From: Halanaerobium sp.
GTDB lineage: Bacteria > Bacillota > Halanaerobiia > Halanaerobiales > Halanaerobiaceae
Assembly (NCBI GenBank): GCA_003070825.1
Contig: QBLP01000133.1
Coordinates: forward strand, 1 to 5,580
DNA length: 5,580 bases
Direction: 5' to 3'
Position 1 is the stretch's first letter. Every line of letters starts with the position of its first letter. Positions 1 to 5,580 of the stretch are shown here, one piece after another. The notes under the pieces are model-generated. The model was not told the origin of the DNA and ran no database searches. It saw only the letters and a list, made by a program, of their open reading frames with translations. The position numbers and the translations under genes are program-made.

Positions 1-451
1 GCAATTATCACTGCAAAAATTAAAGCCAGTCCATTTCTATAAATTGTTATTTTTTTACCTAATTCTTTTAATTCAACTGGTATTGTCACAAAACCAACCA
101 TAGTTAGAGTTGTTATGAAAGCTGCTACCGGTGTATAAGATGCCCCTGCATCAATTAATGATCCCGATAAAGGTAAAGCAATTAAACTTGGAATCATCAT
201 TACTGCCCCAAATAATGCTGCTCCTCCAACCTGAATCAAAGAAAACTCTCCTCCCAAAAATTCTTTAATTAACTCTGGAGGTAAAAATGCAAAAATAATA
301 CCAATTACTGCCACCAAGGAAATAAGCTGAGGTGCCAGACCCAGACCTTTTGAAAGAGCAATTTTTAAAGCCTCTTTTGATTTTTCTCTGTTTTTTAAAA
401 TGAAAATATAATTAAAAGTAAAGCAGAAATATTGATAACTACTGCAACCAT
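1..451 (-). pseudogene. DUF318/ArsP-like small permease, frameshifted and cut by the window edge
   Basis: An ATG at 451-449 follows a good ribosome binding site (AGGGGG, about 7 bases upstream). It opens a hydrophobic N-terminus, MVAVVINISALLLIIFSF, that hits TAA at 397-395. The -1 frame then continues without a stop from about 398 to the window edge, beginning LKNREKSKEALKIAL. It holds further membrane segments and family-like motifs such as IPSLIALPLSGSLIDAGA and TMVGFVTIPVELKELGKK. Joined, the two parts resemble the roughly 160-residue predicted permeases (DUF318, related to ArsP), in which a hydrophobic helix is followed by S-F-L/I-K-[DN]-R. One extra T in the T4 run at 397-400 would give an uninterrupted ...IIFSFLKNREK... 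reading. About 150 residues are visible, so only the last helix end is probably missing. No start codon in the second frame could replace the first part. Substrate is unknown; such proteins often occur as tandem pairs. The frameshift may be a real mutation, slippage or a sequencing error. Family assignment is from remembered sequence pattern, fairly sure. Confidence 0.75.
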
Positions 452-481
452 AATTCAACCCCCTGATATTTTATTTATCTT

Positions 482-510
482 ATTTTATCTTGTATAGATA
501 TTATAATCAA
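482..510 (-). promoter_or_regulatory. Possible sigma-A-type promoter for the permease
   Basis: On the minus strand, TTGATT (510-505) and TAAAAT (487-482) are separated by exactly 17 bases. This lies about 30 bases upstream of the permease ATG, in a very AT-rich spacer where such matches arise easily. A TATAAT at 505-500 is an alternative -10 box but has no good -35 partner. Assignment is tentative. Confidence 0.35.
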
Positions 511-516
511 ATGTTC

Positions 517-540
517 AAAAAAATCAGTGATTCAAATCAC
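517..540 (-). terminator. Weak candidate terminator after the antiporter gene
   Basis: A short dyad (GTGAT TTGA ATCAC on the minus strand, 540-527) is followed two to three bases later by a run of seven T (523-517). It begins 47 bases past the antiporter stop. The stem is only 5 bp with a 4-base loop and is AT-rich, so termination would be inefficient at best and the permease could be partly co-transcribed with the antiporter. Confidence 0.35.
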
Positions 541-587
541 AAAAGTTAAATTAAGTTTCTGCCTACTAATTACTACTTTAATATGAT

Positions 588-1769
588 TTAATCATCAGTC
601 AACCAGTGCCTACCTGAAGTTTTAATAGCGGCTGCGCCCAGAGGTGCTGTTACAACAATCGATAATACAGCCAGTGCTAAAATTAATTCTCCAGAAGCTA
701 CTCCCGCAGCCAGCGGAATTGCACCAATTGCTGCCTGAACTGTAGCTTTAGGTGTATAGGCAAGCACACAAAACCCTCGCTCTTTTAAATTAAGTTCTGT
801 CCCCATCAGAGAAATTAAAACACCGACTGATCTGGCAGTAAGACCAACTGCAATGATGATTAAACCTAAAAGTCCTGATTCAAATGCAAGCTGAATATTA
901 ACCTCAGCTCCTATTAAAACAAATAACATTAGTTCTGCAAAAACCCAGATTTTATTGAATTTAGAAGAAAGTCTTTTCCCTAAAACTGAATAACGCTCCT
1001 GAATCACAAAGCCAATTACCATTATTCCAAGCAGAGTAGCAATCGGAATAATTCCTTCTAAAAAATGTTCCAGGGAGTTCATTAAAATACCAAAACTTAA
1101 AATTAAAAGTGCTTTTTTAGTATCGCGAATATGATATTTTTTAAAAATATAGATTAAAAATAAGGCAATTACTGTGCCTAAAATTATTCCTAAAAATATA
1201 GCTAAAGGTACATTTAATACCTGTCTATAAATATTAATCTGCTGCCCGCCATAAATACTTAAAAAAGCTGAAAATATAGTAATTGCAACCACATCATCAA
1301 CCGAAGCACCTGTCAAAACAAGTGTTGGAACTCCTTTGGCTGCCCCCTTCCCCTGTTCGATTAAGGACAACATCTGAGGAACCACTACTGCTGGTGAAAC
1401 TGCACCAATGATAAAAGCCAGAATTCCTGCTTCAATGAACTCAAAATTGAGCAGATAAACAGCAGCTGTTATTACTGCTGCACCTTCCATTAATCCAGGA
1501 ATAAAGCTTAATCTAATTGCTGGCACTCCAACCTTTTTTAAAGTTTCTTTTTCAATCCCCAGTCCTGCTCTAATCAAGATTACAATTAAAGCAATCATTC
1601 TCAGATCTGAAGATATATTTAAAATATCCTGACTGATTAAATCAAATCCATAAGGCCCCAGTAAAATACCAATTAAAAGCATTCCCAGTAAAGTAGGAAG
1701 TTTTAAGCGATCAAAAAACCTTCCAAATAATAAAGCAAATAAAATTATTAATGCTAAACTTAAAGCCAA
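588..1769 (-). CDS. CPA2-family Na+/H+ antiporter, NHA (SLC9B)-like
   Basis: A 393-residue inner-membrane protein, hydrophobic over almost its whole length with about 12-13 membrane segments, the usual size for a cation:proton antiporter core without regulatory tail. What can be seen: GAVSPAVVVP at about 122-131, GVPTL at 146-150, and ASVDDVVAIT at 155-164, where D158-D159 are the paired acidic residues of CPA2 transporters (CPA1 proteins usually have Asn-Asp). TPKATVQAAIG follows at 339-349, with K341 in the discontinuous-helix region. By alignment from memory with animal NHA2, E95 (PGLMEG) and R313 (LTARSV) correspond to its intramembrane ion pair. Known of the family: exchange of Na+ or Li+ for H+, hence pH and sodium homeostasis. 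The ion is not proven by sequence. Translation starts at TTG, supported by GAGGAG eight bases upstream; no in-frame ATG precedes the first helix. It is preceded by a strong terminator and a large palindrome, so it is probably its own transcription unit, possibly with the permease downstream. Confidence 0.9.
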   Translation of the reverse strand: MALSLALIILFALLFGRFFDRLKLPTLLGMLLIGILLGPYGFDLISQDILNISSDLRMIALIVILIRAGLGIEKETLKKVGVPAIRLSFIPGLMEGAAVITAAVYLLNFEFIEAGILAFIIGAVSPAVVVPQMLSLIEQGKGAAKGVPTLVLTGASVDDVVAITIFSAFLSIYGGQQINIYRQVLNVPLAIFLGIILGTVIALFLIYIFKKYHIRDTKKALLILSFGILMNSLEHFLEGIIPIATLLGIMVIGFVIQERYSVLGKRLSSKFNKIWVFAELMLFVLIGAEVNIQLAFESGLLGLIIIAVGLTARSVGVLISLMGTELNLKERGFCVLAYTPKATVQAAIGAIPLAAGVASGELILALAVLSIVVTAPLGAAAIKTSGRHWLTDD

Positions 1770-1777
1770 AGTAATCT

Positions 1778-1783
1778 CTCCTC
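1778..1783 (-). promoter_or_regulatory. Ribosome binding site supporting a TTG start
   Basis: GAGGAG on the minus strand sits eight bases before the TTG at 1769-1767. No ATG or GTG lies in frame nearby, and the first membrane helix begins right at this codon, so this site decides the start of the antiporter. Confidence 0.75.
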
Positions 1784-1796
1784 AATTGTGAATTTT

Positions 1797-1846
1797 TTCG
1801 CTTGTACCCGGTACAAAACGGCCTTTTTGTACCGGGTACAAGCGAA
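1797..1846. repeat. Perfect 22-bp inverted repeat with palindromic arms
   Basis: Arms 1797-1818 and 1825-1846 are exact reverse complements, separated by six bases (CGGCCT). Each arm contains a 15-bp odd palindrome: TTGTACC-C-GGTACAA at 1802-1816 and TTGTACC-G-GGTACAA at 1827-1841, centred 25 bp apart. The structure can be read as two copies of one dyad, as expected of a dimer-binding repressor operator, or as one very stable hairpin in the antiporter leader, ending 27 bases before its TTG. Neither strand has a T-run after the hairpin, so it is not a normal intrinsic terminator. TTGTAC/GTACAA half-sites are in the style of GntR- or LacI-family operators, but I cannot name the regulator. A repeated palindromic element of the genome is the other possibility. 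Confidence 0.85.
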
Positions 1847-1854
1847 TAAGAAAT

Positions 1855-1903
1855 AAAAAAAGGCTCCCATCCAGATAGGGAAATCCCTAACTAGATAGGA
1901 GCC
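1855..1903 (-). terminator. Strong intrinsic terminator of the aminotransferase gene
   Basis: Two 20-base arms (1884-1903 and 1862-1881) pair over almost their whole length with a two-base nominal loop, followed on the minus strand by seven T (1861-1855). In the minus-strand RNA, 19 of 20 positions pair, two as G-U wobbles, with a single U-U mismatch. Read on the plus strand, the two wobbles would become A-C mismatches and no T-run follows, so the direction is clear. It ends transcription arriving from the aminotransferase and separates it from the antiporter. Confidence 0.88.
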
Positions 1904-1931
1904 ATCAACTGTCATCATCTAACAGTGGTTA

Positions 1932-1952
1932 AAGGGGGTGCTCCATCCCCTT
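1932..1952 (-). other. Small stem-loop overlapping the aminotransferase stop codon
   Basis: AAGGGG (1952-1947 on the minus strand) and CCCCTT (1937-1932) can pair around a nine-base loop. The 5' arm includes part of the TAA stop. No T-run follows, so it is not a terminator alone; it may stabilise the 3' end of the message or be incidental. Confidence 0.4.
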
Positions 1953-3087
1953 AATTCATTTCGTTTACAAAAATTTTATGTAGTTCTACATTTAGATCAA
2001 AACCAAGTTCTCTTAAACTATGATCAAATGCTTTTAAAGTTCGATAAAGTTTGTCTTCATAACAATTTTCTCCCATATGACCAATCCTAATTAATTTATC
2101 TTCGAATTCTCCCAGTGAGGCTGCAATCATTACATTATGACTTTCTGTCATCAGCTGATTTAATTCCTGATAGCTTATCCCTTCAGGAATTTCTATCGCT
2201 GTTACTGTGTCAGAATAACCATTTTCTGCATATAAACTTAGATTAGACTCTTTTATAGCACTTCTTACTGCACCGGCAATTTTACTGTGTCGCTGAAAAA
2301 CTTCTTTATCTGCCAGCCATTTATTTAAAGCAGCATCCAGAGCATAAATATCACTAATTGCCTGAGTATAGGGAAAATATTTTTCTTCATACCAGTTCTG
2401 CCAGAGTTGAAGATTGGTATAATAACCTCTAACAGCTGTTTCACGGTTATTAACTGCTTCCCAAGCTGCATCACTAACGCTCATAAATGTAAGTCCTGGT
2501 GGTACCGATAAACACTTTTGAGAACCACCAAGTATAATATCAATCCCCCATTCATCAACTTCAATAGGTACACCACCAATTGCAGAAACAGAATCTACAA
2601 CTGATAAAATATTATTTTCATTTAATAAATTAGTAATTTCTTCTGCATTATTTATTACCCCAGTAGGAGTTTCACAGTGAACAAAGGTAGCAAATTTAAA
2701 ATCATTTTCTTCTGCCAGCTTTGCTTCTAATTTATCTATATCAATCTCTTGCTTATATGGGAATTCCCACCTTGTAACTTCTGCACCATAAAGATCAGCA
2801 AAATCTGCAAAACCTCTGCCAAAGATTCCATTATCCAGGACCAGAACCCTATCCCCTGGTTCAATTAAAGAAGCACAGGCAGATTCAAGACCTAAAATTC
2901 CCTCCCCACTCATAATAATCACATCATTTTTTGTCTTCAATACCTGCTGCAGTTTTGAGCTGACATCAAGGTAAAAATCAAAAAATTCAGGATCAAGATC
3001 TGGGTTGGTAATTTTGCGGCTCATTGCCCGTCTAACCTCTTCGCTGACCTCAGTTGGGCCGGGTGTCATTATTAATAAATCACTCAC
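1951..3087 (-). CDS. Class V PLP-dependent aminotransferase (alanine/serine-glyoxylate type)
   Basis: A 378-residue cytosolic enzyme of fold-type I, the normal length for the alanine-glyoxylate / serine-glyoxylate / ureidoglycine-glyoxylate aminotransferase group. Numbered from the GTG chosen here: N-terminal MTPGPTEV (about 7-14) is the family signature; SGEG at 60-63 is the phosphate-binding loop; HCETPTGV (137-144) and VVDSVSAIGG (163-172) contain D165, which contacts the pyridine nitrogen; GGSQKCLSVPPG (187-198) carries the Schiff-base lysine K191; and R334 (LIRIGHMG) should bind the substrate carboxylate. The reaction class (amino group transfer to a 2-oxo acid, often glyoxylate) follows from the family; the actual substrate pair cannot be read from the sequence. 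The reading frame is open up to a GTG at 3102, but GGGAG at 3100-3096 lies eight bases before the GTG at 3087 and the family normally starts only a few residues before the PGP motif. It has its own promoter upstream and a strong terminator downstream, so it is probably monocistronic. Confidence 0.9.
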   Translation of the reverse strand: MSDLLIMTPGPTEVSEEVRRAMSRKITNPDLDPEFFDFYLDVSSKLQQVLKTKNDVIIMSGEGILGLESACASLIEPGDRVLVLDNGIFGRGFADFADLYGAEVTRWEFPYKQEIDIDKLEAKLAEENDFKFATFVHCETPTGVINNAEEITNLLNENNILSVVDSVSAIGGVPIEVDEWGIDIILGGSQKCLSVPPGLTFMSVSDAAWEAVNNRETAVRGYYTNLQLWQNWYEEKYFPYTQAISDIYALDAALNKWLADKEVFQRHSKIAGAVRSAIKESNLSLYAENGYSDTVTAIEIPEGISYQELNQLMTESHNVMIAASLGEFEDKLIRIGHMGENCYEDKLYRTLKAFDHSLRELGFDLNVELHKIFVNEMN

Positions 3088-3095
3088 AAAAATCA

Positions 3096-3100
3096 CTCCC
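3096..3100 (-). promoter_or_regulatory. Ribosome binding site deciding the GTG start at 3087
   Basis: GGGAG on the minus strand is eight bases upstream of the GTG at 3087-3085. It lies inside the longer open frame that begins with GTG at 3102, for which no comparable purine-rich site exists at the right distance. This favours the 378-residue protein over the 383-residue version. Confidence 0.65.
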
Positions 3101-3122
3101 ACAATTTTACGGTCTAATATAG

Positions 3123-3152
3123 ATTTTATAACTTTTTATAGGAGATTGTCAA
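3123..3152 (-). promoter_or_regulatory. Sigma-A-type promoter of the aminotransferase gene
   Basis: A consensus TTGACA -35 box at 3152-3147 is followed by overlapping -10 candidates: TATAAA (3130-3125, spacer 16) and TAAAAT (3128-3123, spacer 18). Transcription would start near 3116-3118, giving a short leader of about 30 bases. It lies inside the 135-base gap after the amylase, so the aminotransferase is not dependent on amylase transcription. CGGTCT (3110-3115) and AGACCG (3168-3173) flank it as a short inverted pair, possibly by chance. Confidence 0.7.
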
Positions 3153-3237
3153 GCTAATTGTTGAAAGAGACCGCACTTAATTTTGGGATTTAAAGTGATT
3201 ATCGTTAAATAAACAGTACAACCTCTTTTTTTAACTA

Positions 3238-5562
3238 TTAATTAATTTTTAGAATTTGAGCAGAATAAGCTTCTAATTTTAGTCTTAACTCTTTTGAATC
3301 AGATTGATATTTTTTTCCAGACAGTAAATCCACAGCCTGCACTTCATTTTTAAGCTTTAAATTTATCTCTTTTGCTGTTTGGGCTGCATTTAAAACTGTA
3401 TATATTTTACCATTTTTATCTTCTCGTTTTACAATCACGATTTTTGGTTCATTATCTACAGCTTCAAATTGGACTCCTGCTGTTCGTAAAACCTTATTTT
3501 CTTTTCGTATTTTAGCTAATTTGCTGTAATATTGATAGAGCTCCTGATCAGGACTATTTCCATTTGGTCTTTCTTCCCAGAGCATTGTACGGCGTGTATC
3601 CGGGTCTGATGCGCCACTTAAGCCAACTTCAGTTCCGTAATAGACCATTGGAGCACCTGGATAGGTAAACTGGAGAGCTGCAGCCATTTTAAGCTTTTCT
3701 TTATTCCCCCCAGAGCTGTACAAAAATCTTTCTGTGTCATGACTGTCAATTAAATTCTGAAGACTGAAAACAGCCTGAGTTGGATAATCTAAATTTGGTT
3801 CATTAATTCTGTTAATAAAATCCTGAGCATCTATTCTTTCTTCAGCGATAAATGCAAGGACTGCCTCTCTAAAGCGGTAATTCATAACAGCATCAAATTC
3901 ATCACCCTGCAGATACTGAGCAGCATTATTCCAAATTTCACCTGTTATATAAGCAGCTGGATTTATTTTTTTAACAAAATTTCTCCACTCCTGCCAGAAT
4001 TCCGGGTGTCTGGCTTTAACATCATTTGCAACATCAAGTCTCCAGCCGTCAATTCCATCACTGGGATCACCATCACCATTAGGATCCATCCATTTTTCTG
4101 TAATTTTATAAATATAGCCTTTTACTTCGGAATTATCTAAATTCAGAACCGGATGATTTCCATAGCCTGCCCAGCCTTGATAATTTGGCTCTATGTTTTT
4201 GGTGCGCTGTTCATATAATGTGTTAACTGGATAATCTTCAATATAAAACCAGTCACTGTATTCTGAGTCGTTTCCGTTTTCCACCACATCCTTAAAGGCA
4301 AAAAACTCAAAGCCACTGTGGTTAAAAACAGCATCCAGTACAATTTTAATTCCATTTTGATGTGCATTTTTTATAAACTTCTCAAAATAAGCTTCAGAAG
4401 CTTCAAAGTCTCCTTTAATAGCCAGATTATCATCAATTTTTCCATAATCAGCTGTATTGTAACGGTGGTTTGCAGTTGCTTCGAAGACTGGATTAAAATA
4501 AATTGCATTAATGCCGAGCTCTTTTAAATAATCAAATTTCTGCTCAACTCCCTGCAGGTCACCACCATAGAAAACATGCCAGCCTGATTTAGGATGAATT
4601 GAGGGATCTAAATCAATAAAATCATCTGGGTTAAGCTGATGACTTTCACTCTCTTTAATTCCCTGATACCATTCTGGAACTATATTTTTATATCTTTTTT
4701 CGTTGCTTTTATAAGTTTCAATTAATTCTGGATCATTAGCTGGATTTCCATTATAAAATCTATCAGGGAAAATTTGATAAAAAACAGCATCCTGCACCCA
4801 GTTTGGAGTTTTAAAGCTCTCTACTTCAGAAGGATCATAGAAAAAATATTTTAAGTTATTAAACCCGCTGCCATTTTGATGATAAAGCAGCTCGGTATCA
4901 GCATCCTTAATTAAAAAAGTATACTCCAGAGCTTCATCCAAATTGTTGAACGAAACTGTCCAGTAATCAATTTTATTATCTGCACTGTAATGACTCATCT
5001 GTTTTTGGTTTCTCTCAGTACCAATTTTTGTCATTAAAGCTACAGTTTCTACATCATTTTTTCTGGTTTCCAGCCTAATCTCAACTTTATCCTCATTAAA
5101 TTTATTTAAATGCACTCTATTTTCTGGATTATGTAAAATAAATTCTCCATTTATCTCACCATCACCAGTCTGAGCTTCTTCTAATTCCTTTTCTCCAATC
5201 TTAATAATTGAATTCTTTCCTCCGTGTCCATCAGCTGTTGTCAGCTCATTATTTGGATCATGAAACCAGTCTTCACCATTAATAACAAATTTGTACTGAT
5301 GCTCACCTGGGCGCAGATTATATTCTAAAATATAATTACCCTCTGCATCCGGCCCATTCATCTTCTCAGCAGCTGGTTGCCAGTCATTAAATGAACCAGC
5401 AATATATACTGCATCAACTTCCCCCTCAAAGTCAACTTCTTCTGGATTAAAAGAGAATTTAACCTGTTCTGCAAGTACAGTTGTTGAAAAACTAAGCAGA
5501 AACATCAGAATAATCGTTAAAATTAAATTTTTAAATAAATACTTTCTAAATTTTTTATTCAT
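3238..5562 (-). CDS. Secreted GH13 alpha-amylase / neopullulanase-type glucan hydrolase
   Basis: A 774-residue extracellular enzyme. Residues 1-31 form a Sec signal peptide (basic start, hydrophobic core, cleavage likely after VLA-31); there is no lipobox cysteine. Residues about 33-121 form a CBM48/AMPK-type glycogen-binding beta-sandwich (AGSFNDW 55-61, HQYKFVINGEDWFHDP 88-103). About 137-245 resemble the N-domain (CBM34-like) of cyclomaltodextrinases and neopullulanases. The GH13 barrel starts at DAVFYQIFPDRFYNG (258-272). Conserved regions: I, DAVFNH 410-415; V-like, PVLNLDN 471-477; II, GWRLDVAN 506-513 with nucleophile D510; III, GEIW 541-544 with acid/base E542; IV, DSHDTERF 606-613 with D609. 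All catalytic residues are present. DPNGDGDPSDG (493-503) looks like a calcium-binding loop, as in SusA-like enzymes. An all-beta C domain occupies about 690-774. Expected role: hydrolysis of starch, pullulan or related alpha-glucans outside the cell; the exact specificity is not readable. ATG start with AAGGAGG (5575-5569) six bases upstream. Its promoter is outside the window and no clear terminator follows. Confidence 0.93.
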   Translation of the reverse strand: MNKKFRKYLFKNLILTIILMFLLSFSTTVLAEQVKFSFNPEEVDFEGEVDAVYIAGSFNDWQPAAEKMNGPDAEGNYILEYNLRPGEHQYKFVINGEDWFHDPNNELTTADGHGGKNSIIKIGEKELEEAQTGDGEINGEFILHNPENRVHLNKFNEDKVEIRLETRKNDVETVALMTKIGTERNQKQMSHYSADNKIDYWTVSFNNLDEALEYTFLIKDADTELLYHQNGSGFNNLKYFFYDPSEVESFKTPNWVQDAVFYQIFPDRFYNGNPANDPELIETYKSNEKRYKNIVPEWYQGIKESESHQLNPDDFIDLDPSIHPKSGWHVFYGGDLQGVEQKFDYLKELGINAIYFNPVFEATANHRYNTADYGKIDDNLAIKGDFEASEAYFEKFIKNAHQNGIKIVLDAVFNHSGFEFFAFKDVVENGNDSEYSDWFYIEDYPVNTLYEQRTKNIEPNYQGWAGYGNHPVLNLDNSEVKGYIYKITEKWMDPNGDGDPSDGIDGWRLDVANDVKARHPEFWQEWRNFVKKINPAAYITGEIWNNAAQYLQGDEFDAVMNYRFREAVLAFIAEERIDAQDFINRINEPNLDYPTQAVFSLQNLIDSHDTERFLYSSGGNKEKLKMAAALQFTYPGAPMVYYGTEVGLSGASDPDTRRTMLWEERPNGNSPDQELYQYYSKLAKIRKENKVLRTAGVQFEAVDNEPKIVIVKREDKNGKIYTVLNAAQTAKEINLKLKNEVQAVDLLSGKKYQSDSKELRLKLEAYSAQILKIN

Positions 5563-5580
5563 ATTGGCCCTCCTTATTTT

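Noticed and set aside
391..400. Classic -1 ribosomal slippery heptamer (A AAA AAC) as the explanation of the permease frameshift
   Set aside because: The A-run lies after the in-frame TAA in the zero frame, so ribosomes would terminate before reaching it, and the preceding TTT codon re-pairs poorly after a -1 slip.
1797..1846. Reading the large palindrome as an intrinsic terminator
   Set aside because: The T-rich stretches lie before the hairpin in the minus direction or inside its stem, and plus-strand transcription would be followed by A-rich sequence. A tail of T after the stem is absent on both strands.
1905..1927. ACTGT...ACAGT inverted repeat between the terminator and the aminotransferase stop
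   Set aside because: Only five base pairs around a nine-base loop, with no T-run; expected by chance in a spacer of this length.
3174..3197. Dyad CACTTAAT...ATTTAAAGTG as a terminator for the amylase
   Set aside because: The stem is short, AT-rich and has a bulge, and no T-run follows it on the minus strand. I leave the amylase without an assigned terminator.
4318..4527. A 69-codon open frame on the plus strand
   Set aside because: It lies wholly antisense within the conserved catalytic part of the amylase gene, has no convincing ribosome binding site, and its product is low-complexity and resembles no family I know. It is a shadow of the real gene.

Overview
This is an AT-rich, low-GC window in which every gene I can support lies on the minus strand, so transcription runs from high to low coordinates. 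Base composition, strong AAGGAGG/GAGGAG ribosome binding sites, frequent TTG/GTG starts and the protein families point to an anaerobic, low-GC Gram-positive-type bacterium. A Halanaerobiales-like halophile (Halanaerobium/Halothermothrix relatives) is my best guess, but this is inference from memory and not a database result.

Read in the direction of transcription, the layout is as follows. (1) 5562-3238: a secreted GH13 alpha-amylase/neopullulanase-type enzyme with a signal peptide and two N-terminal beta-sandwich domains. (2) 3237-3103: an intergenic stretch with a good sigma-A-type promoter. (3) 3087-1951: a class V PLP-dependent aminotransferase of the alanine/serine-glyoxylate aminotransferase type, probably starting at an internal GTG. 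(4) 1950-1770: a non-coding stretch with a small stem-loop at the stop codon, a long intrinsic terminator, and a striking perfect inverted repeat whose arms are themselves palindromes. (5) 1769-588: a CPA2-family Na+/H+ antiporter of the NHA (SLC9B-like) type, with a TTG start. (6) 587-452: an AT-rich spacer with a possible weak terminator and a possible promoter. (7) 451-1: the front part of a small membrane permease (DUF318/ArsP-like) that runs off the window edge and is interrupted by a one-base frameshift in a T/A homopolymer near its N-terminus.

The genes do not form an obvious pathway. The amylase degrades extracellular alpha-glucans, the aminotransferase is a cytosolic amino-acid/2-oxo-acid enzyme, and the antiporter and permease are inner-membrane transport proteins. 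Separate promoters and a strong terminator suggest at least three or four independent transcription units. I see no mobile element, CRISPR array, RNA gene or recognisable new multi-gene system. The two items most worth a second look are the frameshifted permease and the nested palindrome in front of the antiporter.
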